DNA of 48,933 bases from an uncultured Verrucomicrobiota bacterium. Its GTDB lineage: Bacteria > Verrucomicrobiota > Verrucomicrobiia > Opitutales > Seribacteraceae. The stretch is taken from positions 1 through 48,933 of the forward strand of contig CACMZN010000012.1 in the NCBI GenBank assembly GCA_902618175.1, in the 5' to 3' direction. The notes under the pieces were generated by a model. It made no database searches, was not told where the DNA came from, and worked only from the letters and a program-made list of their open reading frames with translations. The first letter of the stretch is position 1. Each line of letters begins with the position of its first letter. Positions 1 through 7,495 of the stretch are shown in pieces. The position numbers and the translations under genes are program-made.

Positions 1-732
1 AAAGGACAGGGCAAAACCCCCAAATTTTTCAGCTAACTCATCGGGTTTTCTTCTGCTTAGAGGGCACCAGTCAAAAGTTCTTCCAGTCACAGTTATTGCT
101 TGCGATCCTTTAGACTTGAAAGCTTCCATTGTGCTCTCAGCCACTTCACCGGCACCAATCACGAGCAGTCTGCAGTTTGAAACTTTTCCAAATATTCTTC
201 TGCCCAGTTCGCAAAGAACGTTTCCCATGCTGACCTGACCCTTGCAAATGCCGGTATTGGTTCTTGCCCATTTAGCCGCTTGGAACCCTTTTTGAAAAAG
301 TTGATTCAACATTTTACCGGCAACCTGCCGTTTACAAGCATCTTCGTAAGCTTTTTTCACTTGTCCAAGTATTTCAGTTTCGCCCACCATTTGAGAATCA
401 ACTCCAGAGGCAACCTCAAAGAGATGATTGATCACTTTTTCACCATAGTGCAGATAGGAATGACGGCGAAGAAAATCAGGTTCGATCTTTTGGAAATCGC
501 TAAAATATTCCTGCAGAAGATTGGGAGAAAAATTACCTTTCGAAGCACCGTATATTTCAGTTCGGTTGCATGTGTTCAGAAGCAAACATTCATCAAGTCC
601 AGGTAGATTCCGCAAACCAGTGTAAAAATCATCGACCAAATCCGAAGCTAAACTGATTTTCTCCCTCGCAGCCAGACTTGCAACCTTGTGAGAGCTTCCG
701 AGTAAATATAATTCATCTACTTTCCCCTTCAT
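1..732 (-). CDS. hemA: Glutamyl-tRNA reductase, C-terminal part outside the window
   Basis: HemA reduces glutamyl-tRNA(Glu) to glutamate-1-semialdehyde with NADPH, the first committed step of C5-pathway tetrapyrrole synthesis in the cytoplasm. I translated 244 codons on the minus strand; the frame is open to base 1, so the dimerisation domain is cut off by the window edge. The catalytic-domain signature LLNTCNRTEIY puts the nucleophilic cysteine near residue 55. A VGETEILGQVK segment follows, and a nucleotide-binding VIGAGEVAE motif lies near residue 190. The ATG shares one base with the TGA stop of the upstream membrane-protein gene (TGATG), so translation is probably coupled. It is the last visible gene of a heme operon. 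Identity is secure; only the 3' end is missing. Confidence 0.95.
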   Translation of the reverse strand, partial: MKGKVDELYLLGSSHKVASLAAREKISLASDLVDDFYTGLRNLPGLDECLLLNTCNRTEIYGASKGNFSPNLLQEYFSDFQKIEPDFLRRHSYLHYGEKVINHLFEVASGVDSQMVGETEILGQVKKAYEDACKRQVAGKMLNQLFQKGFQAAKWARTNTGICKGQVSMGNVLCELGRRIFGKVSNCRLLVIGAGEVAESTMEAFKSKGSQAITVTGRTFDWCPLSRRKPDELAEKFGGFALSF

Positions 733-1601
733 CACAGTGCCAAAGTTTTGTAAGCAGATTCTAGGGATGGTTTTGAGTGAGGTTTGCTCGAATTGACGAA
801 ACTCAAACTCATGATCGCAATGGCGAAAAGGAGGATTGAGGTTTTGGCAAACCTAGATCCGTACAAAAGATTGTGGAAACGAAGAAAATAAACAACTGCA
901 TATCCAAACCACAAGATAAGGGTAATCGCGAGTTTGATCTCAGTTACATACTCAGGATTGCGAATCCAGTGCATGCCGCCAACCACGATTGAAAGCGTAA
1001 GAAAAAGAACTCCGATGGAGAGGAGGCGAAAGGCAGCGTGCTCCAAATCGTGAATGGGTGGAAGAAAAGCTCCGAGTAAATCGAATTTACGGGAAAGCAA
1101 CGCTTTGCGTTGCGTGAGGTACATGATGCTGACAACGGCGAGGAGTGAAAAAAGACCGTAACTGAAGATGGCTATGGAAGCGTGCAATTCAATCCACGGA
1201 TTGGAGAAGAGTCTCTCATAGTTGGGGTTGATCCAATATTCACGGTCCCAGTTCGGAAGGCTTAGGGCAAACCAACCGGAAATGGTAGCCAAACCAGCGC
1301 AAAAAGTACCAAGTAAATTCAGCCTCCATGCCAACCTAATGATTAAAAGTGCCAAAATCAATGACCAGATGATGAACTGGATCCTTTCCAAGGGATTGCC
1401 CAAGGGGCAACCTTGGATTTCCAGACCCCTCAAGAAGAGACCTCGGGTTTGAATGATGAATCCAACGCTGATGCCCATGAGGGGGATTTCACGGGAAAGT
1501 GAGGTCTCCACTCTGAAAGTTCTTAAAATTCCATAGGTGAAAGCTAGACAGTAAAACCCTCCTGCTAACCAAAACAAATCTCGGGCTTCATGGAAATTCA
1601 T
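732..1601 (-). CDS. CcsA/HemX-like cytochrome c assembly family membrane protein
   Basis: This 289-residue protein has about eight hydrophobic segments and resembles the CcsA/CcmC/HemX superfamily, whose members handle heme at the membrane or modulate HemA. The early segment with GNPLERIQFIIW and the later HASIAIFSYGLFSLLAV segment fit the family. The tryptophan-rich WWD heme-handling motif expected before the last helices is not visible; that position reads GGMHWIRNPEY. This favours a HemX-type role in tetrapyrrole synthesis over cytochrome c heme ligation. It lies between hemH and hemA, with its stop overlapping the hemA start by one base. The ATG at 1601 directly opens a hydrophobic N-terminus. 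Family assignment is good, exact role uncertain. Confidence 0.75.
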   Translation of the reverse strand: MNFHEARDLFWLAGGFYCLAFTYGILRTFRVETSLSREIPLMGISVGFIIQTRGLFLRGLEIQGCPLGNPLERIQFIIWSLILALLIIRLAWRLNLLGTFCAGLATISGWFALSLPNWDREYWINPNYERLFSNPWIELHASIAIFSYGLFSLLAVVSIMYLTQRKALLSRKFDLLGAFLPPIHDLEHAAFRLLSIGVLFLTLSIVVGGMHWIRNPEYVTEIKLAITLILWFGYAVVYFLRFHNLLYGSRFAKTSILLFAIAIMSLSFVNSSKPHSKPSLESAYKTLAL

Positions 1602-1681
1602 TGTGTGAGATTTTAGCGTAACCCTACAGGTTGTGAAACGGATTATATGATGTTCTGAAAGAAATTTGAAAGATCAAAATG

Positions 1682-2797
1682 TTAACCCGTTTGGCGCAAA
1701 GGTTTGGAATGAAAGTACATTCGCATCGCCGAGCAGTCTTTTCCTTCGCAATTGACGCAACATGGACGAATTTTGGAAACAAAATCTTCCTGAATGTGTT
1801 CGATTACCAAACGAACGCAAAGATCTATGAATTTTTCCTCAAGATTAAAACAGTCCGACCGTTCGAAATGATCTACCACTTCGCTTGCATAACCGCGAAA
1901 CTCGATGTCGATTTCGTCAAGCGTTTCGATGTGATCCGTAGTAAAGGCGATAGGAATCATGAGGATGGCTTTTTGCTTTGTCTCCCTTATTATTTGGGGA
2001 GTGCTGGGAGTCAGCCATTTTGTGCGTTGCGGACCAACCTTACTTTGCCAAGCCAGTGCGTGTTCGTGGCGTAAACCATTTTTTTTCAACACCGCCTCAA
2101 TTCGGTCCACAGAACCTTGTATTTCCTTATTATATTTATCACCTTTTTTGTAACAATAATCTTCAGGCAAACTGTGTGCAGAGTAAATGATGCGAATGTC
2201 TTCATCTTGCAAACCATGATCTTTTTTCATTTCCTCGAATTTTTTCTTGATGAGGAATGCCCACAACTCAGAATAATCATCTCGATCCCACCATCGGTCG
2301 ATTACTGATATCTTATCGCGGAATGCCTCACCATTATGCTTTTCCAACCATCGGTAGGCATCGCATAATGAAGAACCGCTGGTAGAACAGCTATGTTGTG
2401 GGTATTGGGAAAAGAGAATGATTCGCTCAGCATTTTGAAAAGTTTCCAGCATCCTGCCAGTCCTAGGCTCAGAATAACGAAAACCCGATACGCAAACGTG
2501 AGGAGCGGATTGCGGATGACGCTTGTCGAGAACTTGAGAGATTTTGAGACCTTGGTCTTCCATTATCTTAAGTGTTGGAGAGAACTGTCCAATCTCTGCG
2601 TAACGCTGTTGAATCTTTGGAGTTCGCCTCCAGGCTATAAAATTACCCAAAATTTTTTGCAAGGGAAGTTTGAGCAGCTCACGGTCTTGAAAAAGTTCCT
2701 TCAGGTAGGGATGTACTTCTTCATTGGATTGGGGCCCACCCATGTTGAGCAGGATTACTGCGGTCTTTGGAGTGGAGTTCTGGTTATGGTCAGACAT
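1682..2797 (-). CDS. hemH: Ferrochelatase
   Basis: HemH inserts Fe(II) into a porphyrin at the end of heme synthesis. The 371-residue protein opens with AVILLNMGGPQ and contains SQYPQHSCSTSGSSL, the catalytic-histidine motif IYSAHSLPEDY, WQSKVGPQRTKWLTPST and FTTDHIETLDEIDIE, all in the order known for the family. The C-terminal tail carries four cysteines (about residues 346, 347, 350 and 355) in CCVNCEGKDC, suggestive of the [2Fe-2S] cluster found in some ferrochelatases; the cluster itself is inferred. The gene follows the protoporphyrinogen oxidase gene by about 100 bases and precedes the CcsA/HemX-like gene, so it belongs to the heme operon. The ATG is preceded by no clear Shine-Dalgarno sequence. 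Confidence 0.95.
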   Translation of the reverse strand: MSDHNQNSTPKTAVILLNMGGPQSNEEVHPYLKELFQDRELLKLPLQKILGNFIAWRRTPKIQQRYAEIGQFSPTLKIMEDQGLKISQVLDKRHPQSAPHVCVSGFRYSEPRTGRMLETFQNAERIILFSQYPQHSCSTSGSSLCDAYRWLEKHNGEAFRDKISVIDRWWDRDDYSELWAFLIKKKFEEMKKDHGLQDEDIRIIYSAHSLPEDYCYKKGDKYNKEIQGSVDRIEAVLKKNGLRHEHALAWQSKVGPQRTKWLTPSTPQIIRETKQKAILMIPIAFTTDHIETLDEIDIEFRGYASEVVDHFERSDCFNLEEKFIDLCVRLVIEHIQEDFVSKIRPCCVNCEGKDCSAMRMYFHSKPLRQTG

Positions 2798-2897
2798 GGC
2801 TAAGTATATGATAAAGAAAAGCTTTGATTACTGTTAACAAATAAATCTATCCGAACTTTGTTTCCAAGACAAAGCTTTCATTTGAATTTGAAAATTT

Positions 2898-4226
2898 TCA
2901 GCCTTCCAGACAATTTGGTAAAGAGACTCCCGTGAGATGAGAACCGGAGAAACTCAGCCCATTGTTCAAAGACGATAGTCTACGAGCAGCATCTTTCCTT
3001 TCTGACATCCTTGAGTCGGGTAGGGGAATGGAAAGCGGCCAGCGTTTGATTTTCTGAAATATAGGCTTTCCCTTTACACCCAATAAGCAGGAAAGTTCAT
3101 CTGAAACAGACTGGAAAAGACTTCCATCATTCATCTCAGCTAAATGAGGTTGTCTTTCTCCACCGACAAAGGTGGTAAGAAGAACTTTTCCCTCTGGCGC
3201 TCTATTAGAAAACAGGGTACTTGAAAAGAGGGTCCCCAAAATTTTCCTGTTCTCCAACTCCGGTACTAAAAATCCAAAACCATCCAGTGGATGTTCGATT
3301 TGTTCCCTTTCGAAGCCCAAAAAAACTAAGGAGAGTGGAAAATGAGGTGCTGTAGAAAGAACATTCAAATCTTTAGAATTCTTTACGTTTGTCCACTTGA
3401 TCGACGAAATTTGAGTCGCGGGCAATGTACAAATCAACTCGTCGAAATGAAGTATTGACTGACTGCCATTTTCAGAAGTGCACTTAATCTTCCATCCATT
3501 TTGATGAACCGATTCAATTTCCTTGGCAGAATGTTTTCTTAAGATGGAACACTGAACTTTCATCTCAAAGCGAGTAATCAATTCTTCCATTCCATTAGGA
3601 AAGGAAATCAGACGCGTCTTTTCCATTCGGTTGGATTTTTTTCTGGAAGCGAGAAAACCTCTGAAAATCGATCCATTTTGTCTTTCCATTTCGGCAAGGG
3701 CAGGGAAGGCGTTGGGTAAGGAAAGTGTTTCTGGACGGGCGGCGAAAACTCCTCCCAAAAATGGATTGGCTGCATAATCGAGAACTTCACGACCCAATCT
3801 TCTCTCAATGAATTGGGCAACGGATTCAGAATTCGATTTGGATTTTCGAATGAACGGTTCTAACAGAATTCTTAATTTTCCTATTGGACTCAGGAATCGA
3901 CTGGACAGAAAAGTGGGAAAATTCAGAGGTAAAGCCACTAATTTACCTGCTCTTACAATGAATCTTTTTTTTGCAATTACATTCGCGTCAATTGCATGGT
4001 CTAAAATGTCTAGCTGTTCGAGCATCTCGGATAAATTTTGTTTTCTCAAACTTAGAGAATTGGGTCCGTAATCAAGAAGAAAGCCCTCTTTTGTTCTTTC
4101 AGATTGGATAACGCCACCCAATCGAGAGTTCTCTTCAAAAATGGTAACTTTTTTTCCGCTTTTTTGGGCTTTCCAAGCTTGGGTAAGCCCTGAGAGACCT
4201 CCGCCCAAAATGGCAATGCTTTTCAT
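2898..4226 (-). CDS. hemG: FAD-dependent protoporphyrinogen/coproporphyrinogen oxidase (HemY/CgoX type)
   Basis: This enzyme oxidises protoporphyrinogen IX or coproporphyrinogen III with FAD and oxygen in late heme synthesis. The 442-residue protein starts at once with the dinucleotide fold IAILGGGLSGLTQAW, then FEENSRLGGVIQS and LLDYGPNSL, typical of the oxygen-dependent oxidase family. The C-terminus has LSFSGSHLTGVSLPNCLEG, matching the conserved second FAD-contacting segment G-x-x-x-x-G-V-x-x-x-x-C. Length is normal. It is the first gene of the minus-strand heme operon and is divergent from the small plus-strand gene at 4303, so the 4227-4302 gap should hold promoters for both directions. 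Whether it uses proto- or coproporphyrinogen cannot be told by eye. Confidence 0.93.
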   Translation of the reverse strand: MKSIAILGGGLSGLTQAWKAQKSGKKVTIFEENSRLGGVIQSERTKEGFLLDYGPNSLSLRKQNLSEMLEQLDILDHAIDANVIAKKRFIVRAGKLVALPLNFPTFLSSRFLSPIGKLRILLEPFIRKSKSNSESVAQFIERRLGREVLDYAANPFLGGVFAARPETLSLPNAFPALAEMERQNGSIFRGFLASRKKSNRMEKTRLISFPNGMEELITRFEMKVQCSILRKHSAKEIESVHQNGWKIKCTSENGSQSILHFDELICTLPATQISSIKWTNVKNSKDLNVLSTAPHFPLSLVFLGFEREQIEHPLDGFGFLVPELENRKILGTLFSSTLFSNRAPEGKVLLTTFVGGERQPHLAEMNDGSLFQSVSDELSCLLGVKGKPIFQKIKRWPLSIPLPDSRMSERKDAARRLSSLNNGLSFSGSHLTGVSLPNCLEG

Positions 4227-4265
4227 TCCAAAATTTTAATTTGTTGAGATTGGTTGGATTTAGGC

Positions 4266-4303
4266 TTGTCGAAAGTCACCATCAGGCGAAGATAATTATG
4301 ATA
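4266..4303 (+). promoter_or_regulatory. Candidate sigma-70 promoter placing the start site at the ATG
   Basis: TTGTCG at 4266-4271 and GATAAT at 4291-4296 are separated by 19 bases. The expected start site falls at or next to the ATG at 4303, so the small gene could be leaderless. The spacer is longer than ideal and this is pattern matching only. Confidence 0.25.
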
Positions 4304-4521
4304 TGAAAGAATTAAAAAGCTGTTTGCTGAAGATTACAAATCCAGAAAGGGTCAATCCAGGCGAACTACCTTTGATTCTAGCTAAGCTTGATGAATTTCT
4401 TCAAAACGAAGAGGACAGATTACATCCCAGACTGAGACATTTTCTTGAGAATCGAAGTTACGCGAAGGCATTGCTTTGGCTGAATGATGAAGAACCGCAA
4501 AAAGGATCATGCGGCAGGTGA
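4303..4521 (+). CDS. Small conserved-looking protein of unknown function
   Basis: A 72-residue acidic-to-neutral soluble protein with no signal peptide or membrane segment. It is rich in Leu, Glu and Arg and appears helical, with one HPRLRHFLENRSYAKALLWL segment. I do not recognise a family. Its last 13 bases overlap the start of the SUI1-family gene in another frame, and there is no other room for a SUI1 ribosome-binding site, so the two genes are probably translated together. The ATG at 4303 is the first available and lies a few bases after a candidate -10 element. It is judged real from the overlap and the clean orientation opposite the heme operon. Confidence 0.65.
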   Translation: MKELKSCLLKITNPERVNPGELPLILAKLDEFLQNEEDRLHPRLRHFLENRSYAKALLWLNDEEPQKGSCGR

Positions 4522-4928
4522 AATATAAAAGAAACCGCAAACCAAGAATTGCATCTGAAATTGAGAACGCTTTTGGCTTTTGCCCTTTTTCATCTTTGGA
4601 TTCAAAAAACCTTCCTGAATTACCTTCAGAAAAAGTGAAACCAATTTTGCCTGAATCCATGCAATTGGGAAAAATAGGCAAAGGAGTGCGTTTGGAAGTC
4701 AGACGAGAGAAAAGTGGTCGTGCAGGTAAAACAGTGACAACGGTTAGAGGTTTTCCTAACGAGTTTGACAAACAAGAAAGACAAAAACTCCTTGCGTCTC
4801 TTAAGAATAAACTCGGGACCGGAGGTTCATGTATGGGTAATGGCATGTTACTCCAAGGTGATCGAAGGTCGGAAGTTGTTGATTGGTTGCGAGCCTTGGG
4901 ATTTCAACCTCTTCTCGCAGGAGGATGA
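4509..4928 (+). CDS. SUI1/YciH-family translation factor
   Basis: A bacterial relative of eIF1 (YciH), which influences initiation fidelity at the 30S subunit. The 139-residue protein has a basic N-terminal tail of about 55 residues, then the SUI1 domain: VRREKSGRAGKTVTTVRGF, LLASLKNKLGTGGSCMGNG and LLQGDRRSEVVDWLRALGF, in the family order of a TTVRG strand, a GTGG loop and a QGDHR-like segment (here QGDRR). A good AAAGGA ribosome-binding sequence lies at 4501-4506, inside the preceding gene, and sets the start at 4509. It ends 7 bases before the convergent tatA stop, with no terminator hairpin visible between them. Biological role is known only from family knowledge. Confidence 0.88.
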   Translation: MRQVKYKRNRKPRIASEIENAFGFCPFSSLDSKNLPELPSEKVKPILPESMQLGKIGKGVRLEVRREKSGRAGKTVTTVRGFPNEFDKQERQKLLASLKNKLGTGGSCMGNGMLLQGDRRSEVVDWLRALGFQPLLAGG

Positions 4929-4935
4929 GAATGAA

Positions 4936-5226
4936 TCAAGAAGCAGTCTGCTTTTTGCCTTCCGAAGATACGGAATCCGAATCGTCATCCTTTTTCTTAT
5001 CAAAATCGTGATCTTCTAATGGTTCTTGATTCATAACTTCACTAATATCTTGTTCCCACTCGTTTTTGGCTTTTCTAAATTCAGTGACTCCTTTGCCAAG
5101 GGAACGAAAGAGTTCCGGAACCTTTTTCGACCCAAAGAGCAGAAGCACAATAAGAAAAATAATTATTATTTCCCCGCCTCCAAAGTTTCCGATAAATGCT
5201 AGGCTACCTGTTGGTGAACTAATCAT
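4936..5226 (-). CDS. tatA: Sec-independent protein translocase protein TatA
   Basis: TatA forms the pore-like assembly of the twin-arginine export system in the inner membrane. The 96-residue protein has a short N-terminus, one transmembrane helix (about residues 18-35, EIIIIFLIVLLLFGSKKVPE) with the conserved FG hinge and K-x-P-E, then an amphipathic helix (LFRSLGKGVTEFRKAKNEW) and a charged Asp/Lys tail. This matches TatA/TatE length and order; TatB is less likely because the tail is short. It follows rpoD by about 80 bases on the same strand and converges on the SUI1-family gene. No tatB or tatC is in the window. A shorter start closer to the helix is possible, but no nearby ATG supports it. 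Confidence 0.9.
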   Translation of the reverse strand: MISSPTGSLAFIGNFGGGEIIIIFLIVLLLFGSKKVPELFRSLGKGVTEFRKAKNEWEQDISEVMNQEPLEDHDFDKKKDDDSDSVSSEGKKQTAS

Positions 5227-5307
5227 TCTTATTATCTAATCGAGAGTGCTGTCCGAAGCAACTTCATTCTGTCCTTTGCTTGGAGGAGTGTAATGATCTA
5301 ATGGAAA

Positions 5308-7479
5308 TTAAAGTCCAAGTTGGCGAAGGGCTTCAGGTTTGGGCTTGTTGACGGAACTTTGATCGGCTTCAAAGAAACCATGAAGTTGGCGAATTCGGGT
5401 CGGGTGTCTCATTTTTCTTAAAGCTTTTGCTTCAATCTGCCTGATCCGTTCTCTCGTTACCTTAAATTGTCTGCCGACTTCCTCAAGCGTTCGACTGTAT
5501 CCGTCCTTTAATCCGAAGCGCAGGGACAGAACATTTCTTTCCCTTTCCGTAAGAGAATCCAAAACATCCAGTATTTTCTCTCGGAGTAAAGAGTAGGCGG
5601 TCATATCATAAGGGTTTTCTGCCCCTTTGTCTTCTATGAAGTCACCAAAATTGGTATCATCGCTGTCTCCGACGGGACTTTGTAAAGAAATGGGTTGCTG
5701 GGCCATCTTCATGATGCCCTGGACCTTATCCAAAGGAAGTCCCATTTCATTGGCAACTTCCTCCGGAGTAGGCTCGTGTCCGAGTTCCTGAAGTAGTTGT
5801 TTTTGAACCTGCATGACCTTATTTAAGGTTTCAATCATATGGACAGGAATACGAATCGTTCGAGCTTGATCTGCAATTGATCGGGTGATTGCCTGCCGTA
5901 TCCACCAGGTTGCATATGTGGAAAATTTGTAGCCTCTGCGATATTCAAATTTCTCCACAGCCTTCATTAACCCCATGTTTCCTTCCTGGATGAGATCGAG
6001 AAAAGACAAACCTCTATTAGTGTACTTCTTGGCTATGGAAATGACCAATCTAAGGTTTGCTTCTACCATTTCAGTTTTTGCTTTGTGGGCAAGTCGCATA
6101 TTTTGCCTCAAATCCTTAATCAACTTGATTAGTTCTTCAGGATCCATTCGAAACTTTAATCTCGCTTTTTCAAGATCCTCTCTGACCTGTTCAATCTTCA
6201 CACCTTTTCTTTTAATTTTAACTTTGTCTTTCTTGTAAAGTCCAAGGTTAAAGAGATTTCTGGCAATTAACTTGAGCTCAGGGTTTAGTTTCTGTAAAAA
6301 ATCCTCAAAAACCTTTAATTTCAGACAGCATTTCTTAAATATGGGAGCGAGTTCGGCCTCATAATTCCTAAATCTTGTTGTGGATCTTTTGCGTTGAGTT
6401 TCGTTTTTTGCGTTCTCGATGCTATTCCACGCATTGGTGATTTTTTTATTCAGGTCTTCAAGTGCGACAACTTGTTTTGCCAAATTTTTGAAATAAGATT
6501 CTCGGCTATCAATTTTCTTATCCAAAACCACACGATCAAACCGTTCTTCGCGAGATAGCAACTTTTGGCAAATATCAAGTTGAAAGTCAGATGCCAGAGA
6601 AACCGAATAAACAATTTTTAGAGCAGCACTTTCCGCAGATTCTATTCTTTTGGAGATATCCACTTCCTCTTCTCTGGACAACAGAGGAACTTGACCCATT
6701 TGCTTTAGATACATCCTCACAGGGTCGTCGAGCATGTCGCTTTGATTGGTGCGAGCGTTTTCCTCTTCCGTTTCTTCCTTTTTCTTCTTGTATTTCTCCA
6801 CTTCTTTTGAATCGAGGAGTTTAATTTCCAAGTTATTGAAAATGGATATGACGTTTTGAAGTTCTTCGGGTTTGTCGGCTATTTCAGGAAGGGCAGTGTC
6901 GACATCCTTGTAAGTCAAAAAACCTTGTTCGCGAGAAAGATGAATGAGTTGACGGACCTTCTCAGTGGATTCGTCGTCTAGGGCATGTGGTTCTATATGT
7001 TTACTTACATTTTTGGCCGCTTCCTTGGTGGATGAAATTTCTGAAATTGAACCATCCTCTCCAGATCTGGCAGATGATGATGGTTTTTTCTTGGAGTTTT
7101 TGCCTGTCTTGACTGGTGTAGTTTTCTTATTCGCAGAGGGCTTGAGTTTAGATTCCTTGAGTTTGGATCCTTTCAATGTAGAGTTCTCCTCGGAATCCCC
7201 AGCTTTGTTTCTTTTTTTGCTGGTGCTGGAGGATTTTGCAGAGATAGTACCGTTGTTTGCAAGATCCTTGGAGTCAGCGACAGAGGAAGTAATATCCTCA
7301 GCGGTCTTATTACGAAGCTTTTTGGAGGGAGAAGAACTGGATGTAAGTTTGTTTGGATCCTCTTTCCTAGGGGATGTTTTACGAGTTCTATTTGCTGTGG
7401 ATTTAGTAGAAACCGACTTGGTCACATTTGATGTCTTTTTGCTCTTTGACGTGGGATTGTTTGTCTTATTTCGGGGCAT
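5308..7479 (-). CDS. rpoD: Primary RNA polymerase sigma factor (sigma-70) with a long basic N-terminal extension
   Basis: RpoD directs RNA polymerase to housekeeping promoters. The 723-residue protein has a low-complexity Lys/Ser/Thr-rich segment at about residues 1-165, a region 1.1-like domain (about 170-225), and region 1.2 beginning [20 protein letters not shown] near 251. Region 2 follows with [20 protein letters not shown] and the -10 recognition segment [20 protein letters not shown]. Regions 3 and 4 end in [20 protein letters not shown] and KALRKMRHP. All core motifs are intact. The gene starts 16 bases after the dnaG stop, the classical dnaG-rpoD order. The basic extension is longer than in most RpoD proteins and has no recognised fold. 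Confidence 0.97.
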   Translation of the reverse strand: MPRNKTNNPTSKSKKTSNVTKSVSTKSTANRTRKTSPRKEDPNKLTSSSSPSKKLRNKTAEDITSSVADSKDLANNGTISAKSSSTSKKRNKAGDSEENSTLKGSKLKESKLKPSANKKTTPVKTGKNSKKKPSSSARSGEDGSISEISSTKEAAKNVSKHIEPHALDDESTEKVRQLIHLSREQGFLTYKDVDTALPEIADKPEELQNVISIFNNLEIKLLDSKEVEKYKKKKEETEEENARTNQSDMLDDPVRMYLKQMGQVPLLSREEEVDISKRIESAESAALKIVYSVSLASDFQLDICQKLLSREERFDRVVLDKKIDSRESYFKNLAKQVVALEDLNKKITNAWNSIENAKNETQRKRSTTRFRNYEAELAPIFKKCCLKLKVFEDFLQKLNPELKLIARNLFNLGLYKKDKVKIKRKGVKIEQVREDLEKARLKFRMDPEELIKLIKDLRQNMRLAHKAKTEMVEANLRLVISIAKKYTNRGLSFLDLIQEGNMGLMKAVEKFEYRRGYKFSTYATWWIRQAITRSIADQARTIRIPVHMIETLNKVMQVQKQLLQELGHEPTPEEVANEMGLPLDKVQGIMKMAQQPISLQSPVGDSDDTNFGDFIEDKGAENPYDMTAYSLLREKILDVLDSLTERERNVLSLRFGLKDGYSRTLEEVGRQFKVTRERIRQIEAKALRKMRHPTRIRQLHGFFEADQSSVNKPKPEALRQLGL

Positions 7480-7495
7480 GAGAAAGTGGGTTCAC

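Noticed and set aside
4382-4846. A 154-codon minus-strand frame over the small gene and SUI1 gene
   Set aside because: It lies antisense to a well-supported SUI1 domain and has no recognisable protein features.
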